From the NCBI RefSeq assembly GCF_902729435.1, contig NZ_CACVCG010000039.1, positions 1 through 64,000 on the forward strand: 64,000 nt of DNA, written 5' to 3'. Positions within the stretch are counted from its first letter, which is position 1; each line of letters starts with the position of its first letter. Position numbers and translations under genes: made by a program. Below are positions 49,241 to 57,188 of the stretch, piece by piece. The notes beneath the pieces are model-generated. The model was not told the DNA's origin and ran no database searches. It saw only the letters and a program-made list of their open reading frames with translations. The DNA is from Magnetospirillum sp. UT-4. GTDB lineage: Bacteria; Pseudomonadota; Alphaproteobacteria; Rhodospirillales; Magnetospirillaceae.

Positions 49241-50944
49241 CTACACCTCGCGGATGTTGGTGAGGAAGCGGTCGACCTCGCCGCGCAGGGTGGCGGCCTG
49301 TTCCTGCAGGTGTTCCACCGCCTTCAGCACTTCCTTGGCCGCCTCGTCGGTCTCGTGGATGGCGTTGGAGACCTCGTTGATGTTCTCGTAGACCTGGTTG
49401 GTGCCGCTGGCGGCGTGGTCGATGTTGCGGGCGATTTCCTGGGTGGCGGCGCCCTGTTCCTCGATGGCGGCGGCGATGGCGGTGGTGATGCCGTCCATGG
49501 AGCTGATGGTGGTGCCGATGGCCTTGATGGCGCCCACCGTGGAATGGGTCTCGCGCTGGATGGTGTTGACCTGGGTCGAGATGTCCTCGGTCGCCTTGAC
49601 CGTCTGGCGGGCCAGGTTCTTCACTTCCGAGGCGACCACGGCGAAGCCCTTGCCGGCCTCGCCGGCGCGTGCCGCCTCGACGGTGGCGTTCAGGGCCAGC
49701 AGGTTGGTCTGCTCGGCGATGCCGGTGATCAGCTCGATGATCTCGCCGATCTTGTCGGCGGCGCCGGCCAGGCCGGTGACGCGGGTGTTGACGCCGTCGG
49801 CCTCGTGGGTGGCGTTGGCGGCCACCTGGTTGGACATGGCCACCTGCTCGGCGATCTCGCGGATGGCGTTGGACAGTTCCTCGGCGGCCTCGGCGACCAT
49901 GCGCACGTTGGCGTTGGCTTCCGAGGCGTGCTGGGCCACCGCATGGGCGCGGGTGCTGGCGGAATCGGCGTATTCGACCATGCGCCGGGTGGTGCCGATC
50001 ATCATCTCGGCCGACGAGGCGACGGTGTCGAGCACGTTGGCGACGGTGGCGTCGAAGCCGTGGATCAGCTGCTCGAGGCGCTGCATGCGCGCCTCGCGGG
50101 CGGCGGCGGCGCGGCGGGCCTCGGCCTCCATTTCCTGCTTGGCCTCGGCGTTCTCCTTGAACACCTGGACGGCGCGGGCGATGTCGCCGACCTCGTCCTG
50201 GCGCTCCAGCGACGGCACGGCGATGGTCACGTCGCCCGCCGCCAGCCGGTTCATGTGGTTGGTCATGTCGGCGATGGGATCGGCGATGACGCTTTTCAGG
50301 ATCCAGCGCACCCCCAGCACCGACAGGATGGTGGCGATGATGCCGCCGATGGTGAGGAAGGTGAGGATGCGGTTGAGCATGGCATCGGCCTCGGCGGTGG
50401 ACAGCGAGGACGACAGCACGGCGATGACATCGCCGGATTCCATCCCCATGCCGCCATGGCAGGCGAAGCAGACCTCGTCGGTGGCGCCCTCGGTGACGCC
50501 CAGCACGATGGGATAGGCGTAGCGGTAGGCGCCGGGGACGAAGCGGCCGACCGGCTGCTTGGTGGCGAAGGCCTCGGCATCGATGTCGTCGCGCGGCGGC
50601 TTGGGCGGCTTGGTCGGCTCGGTCTCGGCCATGAAAGTGGCGACCTTGGGACCCCAGGCGCTCCACACCTTGCCGGGATAGTGGACGTTGCGGCTGTCGA
50701 ACCAGTTGTTGAAGACCTGGATGCCGATGTTCTCGCCGTCCTCGGGCCGCTTGGCCATGACGTTGAGGATCAGCGCGTGCAGCGAGGTCATCTCGTTGGC
50801 GGAAAGCTGCTGCAGTTGGCGTTCCATCTCGGACCGCTCGAAGCGCGCGATGACCACAACGACGCTTGCGATCAGGGCGATGACGCCGACGCCCACGATG
50901 ATCATGAACCGGCTGGACAGCCGAAGATTACGCCAGGCCTGCAC
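49241..50944 (-). CDS. Methyl-accepting chemotaxis protein with c-type haem (DUF3365-like) sensor
   Basis: A 567-aa chemoreceptor. TM1 is at about 12-34 (FMIIVGVGVIALIASVVVVIA). The periplasmic domain spans about 35-195 and ends in EVCFACHGGMG, where Cys159-x2-Cys162-His163 is a c-type haem attachment motif, as in DUF3365/Tll0287-like redox sensors. TM2 is near 200-222, then HAMP (about 222-275), coiled coil and the signalling tip with ITGIAEQTNLLALNATVEAARAGE. No CheR-binding pentapeptide is present. Redox or gas sensing is inferred from the haem motif. I start at the GTG at 50942-50944 with AAGGA upstream, because the 38-codon extension overlaps a terminator. Confidence 0.9.
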   Translation of the reverse strand: MQAWRNLRLSSRFMIIVGVGVIALIASVVVVIARFERSEMERQLQQLSANEMTSLHALILNVMAKRPEDGENIGIQVFNNWFDSRNVHYPGKVWSAWGPKVATFMAETEPTKPPKPPRDDIDAEAFATKQPVGRFVPGAYRYAYPIVLGVTEGATDEVCFACHGGMGMESGDVIAVLSSSLSTAEADAMLNRILTFLTIGGIIATILSVLGVRWILKSVIADPIADMTNHMNRLAAGDVTIAVPSLERQDEVGDIARAVQVFKENAEAKQEMEAEARRAAAAREARMQRLEQLIHGFDATVANVLDTVASSAEMMIGTTRRMVEYADSASTRAHAVAQHASEANANVRMVAEAAEELSNAIREIAEQVAMSNQVAANATHEADGVNTRVTGLAGAADKIGEIIELITGIAEQTNLLALNATVEAARAGEAGKGFAVVASEVKNLARQTVKATEDISTQVNTIQRETHSTVGAIKAIGTTISSMDGITTAIAAAIEEQGAATQEIARNIDHAASGTNQVYENINEVSNAIHETDEAAKEVLKAVEHLQEQAATLRGEVDRFLTNIREV

Positions 50945-51023
50945 TGCCTTTTTTCCTTTGGCGCGTTCGCCACTGCCCCGCGCGACGGCGGGAACGTTTT
51001 TCCCCGGCGTCAGAGTAATAGGA

Positions 51024-51050
51024 AAGGCCGGCGTTTGGAACACCGGCCTT
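51024..51050 (-). terminator. Terminator of the branched-chain aminotransferase gene
   Basis: On the minus strand the stem AAGGCCGGTG / CGCCGGCCTT (10 bp with one G-T) has a 7-base loop and lies about 40 bases after the ilvE stop. A short T-containing tail follows. Confidence 0.65.
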
Positions 51051-51088
51051 ACGCACATTTGGAAAAAAGATAGTTGCAGATGAAAATG

Positions 51089-51964
51089 CTAAGCTCGCAC
51101 CAGCGCCTCGTAATCGGCGATCAGGGCGCGGCTGATTTCGCCGGGGGTGAAGGTGTGGGGACCGATCTCGCGCACCGGCGTGACCTCGGCGGCGGTGCCG
51201 GTCAGGAAGCACTCGGTGGCCTTGGCCAACTCGTCCGGCATGATGGCGCGCTCGACCACCTTGATGCCGCGGGCCTTGGCCAAGGCGATCACGGTCTGGC
51301 GGGTGATGCCGTTGAGGAAGCAGTCGGGTGTCGGGGTGTGCAGCTCGCCGTCCATGACGAAGAAGACGTTGGCGCCGGTCGCCTCGGCGACCTGGCCGCG
51401 CCAGTCCAGCATCAGCGAATCCTCGAAGCCCTCGCCCTCGGCCTTGTGCTTGCTCATGGTGCAGATCATGTAGAGGCCGGCCGCCTTCGAGGCGGTCGGC
51501 GCGGTCTGCGGATGCGGCCGGCGCCACTCGCTGATGTTGAGGCGGATGCCGCGCATGCGGGCCTCGGGCGACCAGTAGCTGGGCCAGCTCCACACCGCGA
51601 CGGCGAGGTGGATGCGGTTGGCCTGGGCGGCCACCCCCATCATCTCGGAGCCGCGCCAGGCGACGGGGCGGACATAGCCGTCGACGATGCCGTTGGCCTT
51701 CACCGTGTCGTTGGTGGCGGCGTCGATCTCGGCGGCGGTGAAGGGAACCTTCATGCCCAGCAGCTCGCCCGACTTGACCAGGCGCTCGGAATGCTCGGCC
51801 AGCTTGAACACCTTGCCGCCGTAGACGCGCTCGCCCTCGAACACGCAGGAGCCGTAATGCAGCCCGTGGGTCAGCACGTGGACCTTGGCGTCGCGCCAGG
51901 GAATCAGCGCGCCGTCGAACCAGATGAAGCCGTCGCGATCGTCGAAGGGGAGGACGCCTGCCAT
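51089..51964 (-). CDS. ilvE: Branched-chain amino acid aminotransferase
   Basis: A 291-aa class IV PLP aminotransferase that interconverts Leu, Ile and Val with their 2-oxo acids. Family blocks are FDGALIPWRDAKVHVLTHGLHYGSCVFEG at the N-terminus, YVRPVAWRG, a Lys in TASKAAGLYM near 160, and EATGANVFFV, FLNGITRQTVI and ECFLTGTAAEVTPV toward the C-terminus. Length is normal. It diverges from a marR gene across 106 bases that contain a MarR-type palindrome, so it may be regulated by that protein. The same ilvE / marR / regulator / kinase neighbourhood is conserved in several alphaproteobacteria, as far as I recall. Confidence 0.93.
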   Translation of the reverse strand: MAGVLPFDDRDGFIWFDGALIPWRDAKVHVLTHGLHYGSCVFEGERVYGGKVFKLAEHSERLVKSGELLGMKVPFTAAEIDAATNDTVKANGIVDGYVRPVAWRGSEMMGVAAQANRIHLAVAVWSWPSYWSPEARMRGIRLNISEWRRPHPQTAPTASKAAGLYMICTMSKHKAEGEGFEDSLMLDWRGQVAEATGANVFFVMDGELHTPTPDCFLNGITRQTVIALAKARGIKVVERAIMPDELAKATECFLTGTAAEVTPVREIGPHTFTPGEISRALIADYEALVRA

Positions 51965-52042
51965 GGGTTTTCCGTGTCGGTTGGGGGGTGGGACAGAAAG
52001 TTACCTTGCGCTCTTGCATCGAGTAACATTTTGAGGCCATAT

Positions 52043-52061
52043 AAGTCAATATGACTGACTT
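52043..52061. promoter_or_regulatory. Candidate MarR operator palindrome
   Basis: AGTCA-ATA-TGACT (52044-52056) sits inside the wider AAGTCA...TGACTT (52043-52061), ten bases before the marR ATG in the divergent ilvE/marR promoter region. A second, looser GTTAC...GTAAC pair occurs at about 52000-52027. The position suits autoregulation by the MarR protein. Confidence 0.5.
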
Positions 52062-52070
52062 AACCGTGCC

Positions 52071-52568
52071 ATGAGCGACCTTCGGACCGCCATCAATCCG
52101 CTCTTCCTGCGCGAGGAGGAGCTGCGCCAGGCCATCGAGCTGCTGTTCTTCGCCTATCGCGACTTCACCGCCGAGCCCGACGCCATCCTGGCCGAATACG
52201 GCTTCGGGCGGGCCCATCACCGCGTCATCTATTTCGTCGGCCGCCACCCCGACATGACGGTGTCGGACCTTCTGGCCATCCTGCGCATCACCAAGCAGTC
52301 GCTGTCGCGGGTGCTGGGCCAACTGGTCGACGAGGGCTTCGTCACCCAGCGTCCGGGGGCGCGCGACCGCCGCCAGCGGCTGCTGCAGCTGACCGAGAAG
52401 GGCATCGAGCTGGAACGCCAGCTGACCGAGCGCCAGCGCGCCCGCATCGCGCGGGCCTATCGCGACGCCGGGGCCGAGGCGGTGGAGGGCTTCCGCAAGG
52501 TGATGCTGGGCCTGATCGACGAGGACGACCGCGGCCGCTTCCCGCCGCGCGGGGGAGTTCGCCGCTGA
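52071..52568 (+). CDS. MarR-family transcriptional regulator (PetP-like)
   Basis: A 165-aa winged-helix regulator. The MarR core is visible: YGFGRAHHRVIYFVGRHPDMTVSDLLAIL, then the recognition helix ITKQSLSRVLGQLVDEGFV and the wing QRPGARDRRQRLLQLTEKG. It lies just upstream of an OmpR-type regulator, the same arrangement as PetP-PetR of Rhodobacter. I suggest PetP-like with moderate confidence. It probably binds the palindrome before its own ATG. The two-component genes follow at 38 and 1 bases, forming one operon. Confidence 0.9.
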   Translation: MSDLRTAINPLFLREEELRQAIELLFFAYRDFTAEPDAILAEYGFGRAHHRVIYFVGRHPDMTVSDLLAILRITKQSLSRVLGQLVDEGFVTQRPGARDRRQRLLQLTEKGIELERQLTERQRARIARAYRDAGAEAVEGFRKVMLGLIDEDDRGRFPPRGGVRR

Positions 52569-52606
52569 CCTTGACATGATCCCGCCGGTGCGGCTTGCTC
52601 AAGCCC

Positions 52607-53290
52607 ATGGAGGACATGCCCCACATCCTCGTGGTCGATGACGATACCCGGCTGCGCCAGCTGTTGCGCAAGTATCTCGCCGACAACGGCTACCTGGTCT
52701 CCGTCGCCGCCGACGCCGCCGAGGCGCGGGTCCGCCTGGCGGCCATGGCTGCCGACCTGATCGTGCTCGACGTGATGATGCCGGACGAGGACGGGCTCAG
52801 CCTGACCCGCGATCTGCGGCGCACCAGCGCGGTGCCGATCCTGCTGCTGACCGCCATGGGCGAGGTCGATGACCGCATCCGCGGGCTGGAATCGGGGGCC
52901 GACGACTACCTGTCCAAGCCGTTCGAGCCACGCGAGCTGTTGCTGCGCATCGCCTCGATCCTGCGCCGCGCCCCCAAGCCCGAGGCCGAGCCGGCCCGCG
53001 CCCTGTCGCTGGGACCGCTGGCCTGGGATCTCGGCCGGGCCGAGCTGCGGCGGGGCGACGAGGCGGTCCACCTGACCACCGCCGAACGGGATCTGCTGGG
53101 CATCCTGGCCGCCGCCGCCGGCCAGGCGGTCAGCCGCGACGAGCTGGCCGCCCGCACCGGCAACGCCGCCAATCCGCGCGCCGTGGACGTCCAGGTGACG
53201 CGGCTGCGCAAGAAGCTCGAGGACGACCCGCGCATGCCGCGTTATCTGCAGACGGTGCGCGGCCAGGGCTACATGCTGAGGCCGGACTAG
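52607..53290 (+). CDS. OmpR-type response regulator (PetR-like)
   Basis: A 227-aa DNA-binding response regulator. The receiver domain has VVDDD, phospho-acceptor Asp55 in VLDVMMPDEDG, LLTAMG and SKPFEPREL. The C-terminal winged helix (about 135-227) has HLTTAERDLLGIL and RAVDVQVTRLRKKLEDDP...TVRGQGYM. The start is uncertain among TTG 52595, ATG 52607 and ATG 52616. I use 52607, since 52616 lies only two bases after GGAGG. It should be phosphorylated by the EnvZ-type kinase that starts one base after its stop. Targets are unknown. Confidence 0.92.
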   Translation: MEDMPHILVVDDDTRLRQLLRKYLADNGYLVSVAADAAEARVRLAAMAADLIVLDVMMPDEDGLSLTRDLRRTSAVPILLLTAMGEVDDRIRGLESGADDYLSKPFEPRELLLRIASILRRAPKPEAEPARALSLGPLAWDLGRAELRRGDEAVHLTTAERDLLGILAAAAGQAVSRDELAARTGNAANPRAVDVQVTRLRKKLEDDPRMPRYLQTVRGQGYMLRPD

Positions 53291-53291
53291 G

Positions 53292-54617
53292 ATGGCCAGC
53301 CCCTCCCTGTGGCTGAAGCGTCTGCTCCCCCAGGGCCTGCTGGGCCGGTCGCTGCTGATCATCGTCACCCCGCTGATCGTGGTGCAGCTGGTCTCCACCT
53401 TCATCTTCTACGCCACCCACTGGGACACCGTGGCCCGGCGGCTGTCGCTGGGTCTGGCCGGCGACATCGGCGCGGTCATCGAATCCATGCGCGCCTTCCC
53501 GGCGGGCGAAAGCCGCCTTCGGGTGCTGCGCATCGCCGCCAGCACCATGGACCTGGACATCCGCTTCCAGGACGGCGGCATCCTGCCCAACGTGCCAACC
53601 CGCTCGCCATCGGGAATCATGGAGGCGGCCCTTTACAATGCGCTGACGGAACGGGTGCAGCGGCCCTTCCGGGTCGACACGGTGTCGTTCGAGCGCGAGA
53701 TCGCCATCTGGGTGCAGCTGTCCGACGGCCTGCTCGAGGTGTTCGTGCCCAGGAAGCGGCTGTTCACCTCCACCACCTACATCTTCGTGCTGTGGATGGT
53801 CGGCACCTCGATGCTGCTGCTGGGCATCGCCACCGTGTTCATGCGCAACCAGGTGCGCAGCGTGCGCAAGCTGGCATCGGCGGCCGACAGCTTCGGCAAG
53901 GGCCGCGACGTCCCCAACTTCAAGCCCGAGGGCGCCACCGAGGTGCGGCAGGCGGCCCAGGCCTTCAACCTGATGCGTGACCGCATCCGCCGCCAGATCC
54001 AGCAGCGCACCGAGATGCTGGCCGGGGTGTCCCACGATCTGCGCACCCCGCTGACCCGCATGAAGCTGCAGCTGGCCATGATGGGCGAGGTCGAGGGCCG
54101 CGCCGAGCTGGACGAGGACGTCGCCGAGATGGAGCGCATGGTCGAGGGCTACCTGGCCTTCGCCCGCGGCGAGGGCGGCGAGAAGGCGGTGGAATGCGAT
54201 CTCGGCGCCCTGGTCGAGGAGGTGGTGGCGCGCTTCCGCCGCGAGGGGCGCGACATCGACCTGCATGTGGAGGGCGACGTGGCCATCCCCTTGCGGCCGC
54301 ACGCCTTGTCGCGGGCGCTGTCGAACCTGATCGGCAACGCGCTGCGCTATGCCGGCCACGTCTGGGTGCGGGTCGGACGCCGCGCCGACGCCGCCGAGGT
54401 GGTGGTCGACGACGACGGACCGGGCATTCCGGCCGACAAGCGCGAGCAGGTGTTCAAGCCGTTCCTGCGCCTCGAGGTGTCGCGCAACCCCGAAACCGGC
54501 GGGGTCGGGCTGGGCCTGACCATCGCCCGCGACATCGCCCGCGGCCACGGCGGCGACGTGGTGCTCGAGGACAGCCCGCTGGGGGGCTTGCGGGCGCGAC
54601 TGCGGCTGCCGGTGTAA
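53292..54617 (+). CDS. EnvZ-type sensor histidine kinase
   Basis: A 441-aa inner-membrane kinase. TM1 is at about 20-42 (LLIIVTPLIVVQLVSTFIFYA), a periplasmic loop follows to about 155, TM2 is at about 160-180, then HAMP. HisKA has phospho-acceptor His248 in AGVSHDLRTPLTRM. The HATPase domain has NLIGNALRYAG, VDDDGPGIPADK and GGVGLGLTIARDIARGHGG. It is the cognate partner of the OmpR-type regulator directly upstream (one base apart). The stimulus is not evident. A long palindromic repeat follows the stop and may serve as terminator. Confidence 0.93.
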   Translation: MASPSLWLKRLLPQGLLGRSLLIIVTPLIVVQLVSTFIFYATHWDTVARRLSLGLAGDIGAVIESMRAFPAGESRLRVLRIAASTMDLDIRFQDGGILPNVPTRSPSGIMEAALYNALTERVQRPFRVDTVSFEREIAIWVQLSDGLLEVFVPRKRLFTSTTYIFVLWMVGTSMLLLGIATVFMRNQVRSVRKLASAADSFGKGRDVPNFKPEGATEVRQAAQAFNLMRDRIRRQIQQRTEMLAGVSHDLRTPLTRMKLQLAMMGEVEGRAELDEDVAEMERMVEGYLAFARGEGGEKAVECDLGALVEEVVARFRREGRDIDLHVEGDVAIPLRPHALSRALSNLIGNALRYAGHVWVRVGRRADAAEVVVDDDGPGIPADKREQVFKPFLRLEVSRNPETGGVGLGLTIARDIARGHGGDVVLEDSPLGGLRARLRLPV

Positions 54618-54620
54618 AAA

Positions 54621-54750
54621 AGCCCCCCCTCCCCTTGATGGGGAGGGGTTGGGGGCGGGGTGACGGTTCCGCGACGGTGAGCGTCCGAAGCCAGGGTCCT
54701 GGCGGCGCCATCACCCCTACCCAAACCCTCCCCCATCAAGGGGGAGGGCT
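54621..54750. repeat. 130-bp palindromic intergenic element
   Basis: The ends mirror each other. AGCCCCCCCTCCCCTTGATG with the following GGGGAGGGG-rich stretch on the left matches CCTCCCCCATCAAGGGGGAG plus GGCT on the right. Both arms reach inward to GGGGTGA and TCACCCC. Each arm also folds alone. It occupies nearly the whole gap between the kinase and parA genes. It looks like a REP or MITE family of alphaproteobacteria. Confidence 0.7.
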
Positions 54751-54801
54751 TCCTTGCACCTTTGTGCTACCCTCGCCCCGTTTCATTGGGGAGAGATGGC
54801 G

Positions 54802-55431
54802 ATGCTTTCGGTACTGGTCGGCAACATCAAGGGCGGCTGCGGCAAGACCACCGTCGCCACCCATCTGGCCAGCGCCTTCGCCGCCGCCGGGCTGAAGACC
54901 GCCATCGGCGACTGCGACATCCAGCGCTCCAGCCTGAACTGGCTGCGCCGCCGCGCCGGGACCGCCGCCGCCATCGCCGGCCATGACTGGGCCAAGGATC
55001 TGGGCAAGCCGCCCAAAGGCCTCGACCGGCTGGTCATCGACGCCCCGGCGGCCATGCACCACAAGGACGTCGAGGACCTGATCGACATTGCCGACGTGGT
55101 GGTCGTGCCGGTCCTGCCCGGCGCCTTCGACGAGGACGCCACCTCGCACTTCCTGGCCAGGCTGGCCGGGGTCAAGGCGGTGCGCAAGAACAAGCGGGTG
55201 GTGGCGGTGGTGGGCAATCGCATCCGCCCCGGCACCAAGGTGTCCGAGCACCTGGACGTCTTCTTCGGCTCGCTGGGTTTCCCGGTGGTGGCGCGGCTGC
55301 GCGACAGCCAGATCTATCCGGCCATGGCGGCGGCGGGCAGTTCGGTGATCGAGGCGCACGACCGCCGCGCCAAATCCTATGCCGACGAATGGAAGCCGCT
55401 GCTGGATCTGCTGGCCAAGGCGGCGGGTTAA
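54802..55431 (+). CDS. Orphan ParA/MinD-type ATPase
   Basis: A 209-aa P-loop ATPase. It has the deviant Walker A KGGCGKTTVATHLA near residue 10, then DCDIQRSSLNWLRRR (Walker A' region) and LVIDAPAAMHHKDVEDLIDIAD (Walker B). A C-terminal helix with AKSYADEWKPLLDLL follows. Length is typical of small chromosomal ParA-like proteins that position cell structures. No parB, minC/E or chemotaxis cluster adjoins it, so its cargo is unknown. I start at the ATG at 54802, eight bases after GGGGAG. The ATG at 54796 is too close to it. Confidence 0.88.
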   Translation: MLSVLVGNIKGGCGKTTVATHLASAFAAAGLKTAIGDCDIQRSSLNWLRRRAGTAAAIAGHDWAKDLGKPPKGLDRLVIDAPAAMHHKDVEDLIDIADVVVVPVLPGAFDEDATSHFLARLAGVKAVRKNKRVVAVVGNRIRPGTKVSEHLDVFFGSLGFPVVARLRDSQIYPAMAAAGSSVIEAHDRRAKSYADEWKPLLDLLAKAAG

Positions 55432-55479
55432 ACCAAGCCCGCGCGGCGCCTGAGCGGGCCCGGGACGGGCCTAGGCACA

Positions 55480-55504
55480 GCGCTTCCGCCGGCGGCGGAA
55501 GCGC
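55480..55504 (+). terminator. Hairpin after parA-like gene
   Basis: An 11-bp perfect stem GCGCTTCCGCC / GGCGGAAGCGC with loop GGC, 48 bases after the stop. There is no T tract, so its strength is uncertain. It adjoins the MITE. Confidence 0.5.
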
Positions 55505-55505
55505 C

Positions 55506-55777
55506 CTAGGGTCCGTACTCAATTAGGGTGTGGCCTGCGCCGAGACGAATTTGCCCGCCTGGCAGGAAGGACGCGCAGCGCGATGTGGACCATCGCGCAA
55601 GCGGCCTGACGCACCGGGAGGGCAAATTCGTCCGGCCCGAAGGGTTGGCGTTCCAAGGGCGCCCTGGTACGTTGCCGCCGCTAGGCGATGCGTCCAGCAT
55701 CGCCGTCGCGCCGGCGCCTGCCATTGCGCCCTTGGAACGCCAACGCAGGCCACACCCTAATTGAGTACGGACCCTAG
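55506..55777. mobile_element. 272-bp MITE with 34-bp perfect terminal inverted repeats
   Basis: The terminal arms 55506-55539 (CTAGGGTCCGTACTCAATTA...) and 55744-55777 are perfectly complementary over 34 bases. Inside are further mirrored pairs: CGAATTTGCCC near 55546 with GGGCAAATTCG near 55622, and GGCGTTCCAAGGGCGCC near 55650 with GCGCCCTTGGAACGCC near 55727. There is no transposase frame, so it must be mobilised in trans. It ends in CTAG-type sequence at both sides, which may be the target duplication. Confidence 0.8.
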
Positions 55778-55786
55778 CAACACGAA

Positions 55787-55816
55787 ACGGCCGCGCCCCC
55801 GCCGGGGCGCGGCCGT
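55787..55816 (-). terminator. Terminator of the phasin gene
   Basis: On the minus strand a perfect 13-bp stem ACGGCCGCGCCCC with loop GGCG lies about 26 bases after the phasin stop and is followed by TTTCGTG. Confidence 0.75.
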
Positions 55817-55841
55817 CGTCGCAAAGCAGGGCGCGGGCGCC

Positions 55842-56285
55842 TTACTTCTTCTTGCCGGTCTGGACCAGCGCGTCGCGCATCTCGTCCAGGCTCTGGGTGA
55901 AACGCTTGTTGAGCAGGTCGAAGGCCTCGTTGTTGGCCTTGGCGATCATCTCGGCCAGCTCGCGCATGTTGGACAGCGAGCGCTCGAAGGCGTCCTTGGC
56001 CACCTCGGCCTGCTTGGCCGCCTTGTCCTGGGCGGTGCCGGGCTCGGCGATGTCCTTGGACACCTGGGCCACTTCGTCCATGGTCTGGCGCAGGATCTCG
56101 ACCTGACGCTTGACCACCGCCTGCAGGCCGTCATAGGCCAGCTTGTTGGCCTGGGTCAGGGCCTCGATGTTCTTGCGCTGGCTGGAGACCAGGGTCTCCA
56201 CATCGACGCCGGGCATCTTGAAGTCGCCCAGATACTTGCTGATGTCGAAATCGAAAAGCTGATCCGCCTGCTGCTTGGTGGCCAT
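55842..56285 (-). CDS. Phasin (polyhydroxyalkanoate granule protein)
   Basis: A 147-aa phasin, an amphipathic helical protein that coats polyhydroxyalkanoate granules. The family pattern is clear: FDFDISKYLGDFKMPGVDVETLVSSQRKNIEALTQANKLA (in pieces), GLQAVVKRQVEILRQTMDEV and the C-terminal ELAEMIAKANNEAFDLLNKRF with a Lys-rich tail. GGAGG precedes the ATG at 56283-56285. It has its own terminator. It sits next to a TetR-type regulator on the same strand (105-base gap), which may control it. The carboxylase genes elsewhere in the window are consistent with PHA metabolism. Confidence 0.92.
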   Translation of the reverse strand: MATKQQADQLFDFDISKYLGDFKMPGVDVETLVSSQRKNIEALTQANKLAYDGLQAVVKRQVEILRQTMDEVAQVSKDIAEPGTAQDKAAKQAEVAKDAFERSLSNMRELAEMIAKANNEAFDLLNKRFTQSLDEMRDALVQTGKKK

Positions 56286-56390
56286 TTCATCCTCCGCCGG
56301 GTAAAGCCCATCCGCTGATGCTGCGCTGCAGCAAACATACGCGCGGTGGGGGTGCCCGTCAATCGTTCGCGTGCAATGCAACAAAAAAAA

Positions 56391-57023
56391 CTAAGACAAA
56401 GGTCGGAGGTGCCCCTCGACCTCATTGTCCGCCGTCGGCGCTGCCGGTTCGGGCCGCCGCCCCCGCATCAGCCCGGCCAGTCCCTCGGCGCGACGCAAGG
56501 CGGTGTCGAGGCTGGACATGGTGCGTGACAGGTCGGGGCTGTCGTCGTCGAGGAAGGCCCGCAGGGCATAGAGGTAGACCGCGCACAGCCCGTTGGTCCG
56601 GGCCAGTCCGCACAGCCCCGCCGAGGACAGGCCGGCGGCCTCCAGCGTCAGCGCCATGGACTTCACCAGACGGCGGCCGCCACGGGCCAGCGTCCACGGA
56701 TCGTCGCCGGACTGCCGCAGGATGACCGCCAGGGCGGCGCGGTCGGGGGACATCGCCTCGAAGCGGCGCATGACCACGTCGAACAGGCGGTCGCGGGCGG
56801 TCTCGCCGGGGACGGTGCCGCCTTCCAGCATGCGGCGGTCGATGCGCCGAGCGTAGAGGTCGAGGAGATCGGCAGGAGAGCGGACCATCTCGGCCGCCTC
56901 GGCCAGGGGCACCCCGGCGCGGTCGCTGATGTCGGCCAGCGACAGGCCGCGCCAGCCGCTTTCGGCGGCGGCGGCCATCAAGGCATCGACGAGTTCCTCG
57001 GCATGTCGGGACTTGGCGGCCAT
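56391..57023 (-). CDS. TetR-family transcriptional regulator
   Basis: A 210-aa TetR-type repressor. The N-terminal HTH (about residues 8-55) reads LVDALMAAAAESGWRGLSLADISDRAGVPLAEA, then LLDLYARRIDRRML. The C-terminal helical domain would bind a ligand and dimerise (MRRFEAMSPDRAALAVILRQ, LARTNGLCAVYLYALRAFLDDDSPDL). AGGAG lies nine bases before the ATG at 57021-57023. Placed upstream of the phasin gene on the same strand, it may regulate that gene, but no operator was identified. Confidence 0.87.
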   Translation of the reverse strand: MAAKSRHAEELVDALMAAAAESGWRGLSLADISDRAGVPLAEAAEMVRSPADLLDLYARRIDRRMLEGGTVPGETARDRLFDVVMRRFEAMSPDRAALAVILRQSGDDPWTLARGGRRLVKSMALTLEAAGLSSAGLCGLARTNGLCAVYLYALRAFLDDDSPDLSRTMSSLDTALRRAEGLAGLMRGRRPEPAAPTADNEVEGHLRPLS

Positions 57024-57188
57024 GGCACGGGGCTCCTGGGGTGGGCGCACGATGACTTCAATCTGGGGTGCGCCGGCGGTCCTGCAACGGTGGACATGCC
57101 GGCGCAGGCGATTCGGGCTTGATTTCCTGTATGCAACTTACATAAGTATATATTGCAAGTTAGTTCTCGGTCAGGTGGGGGTGGAGTT

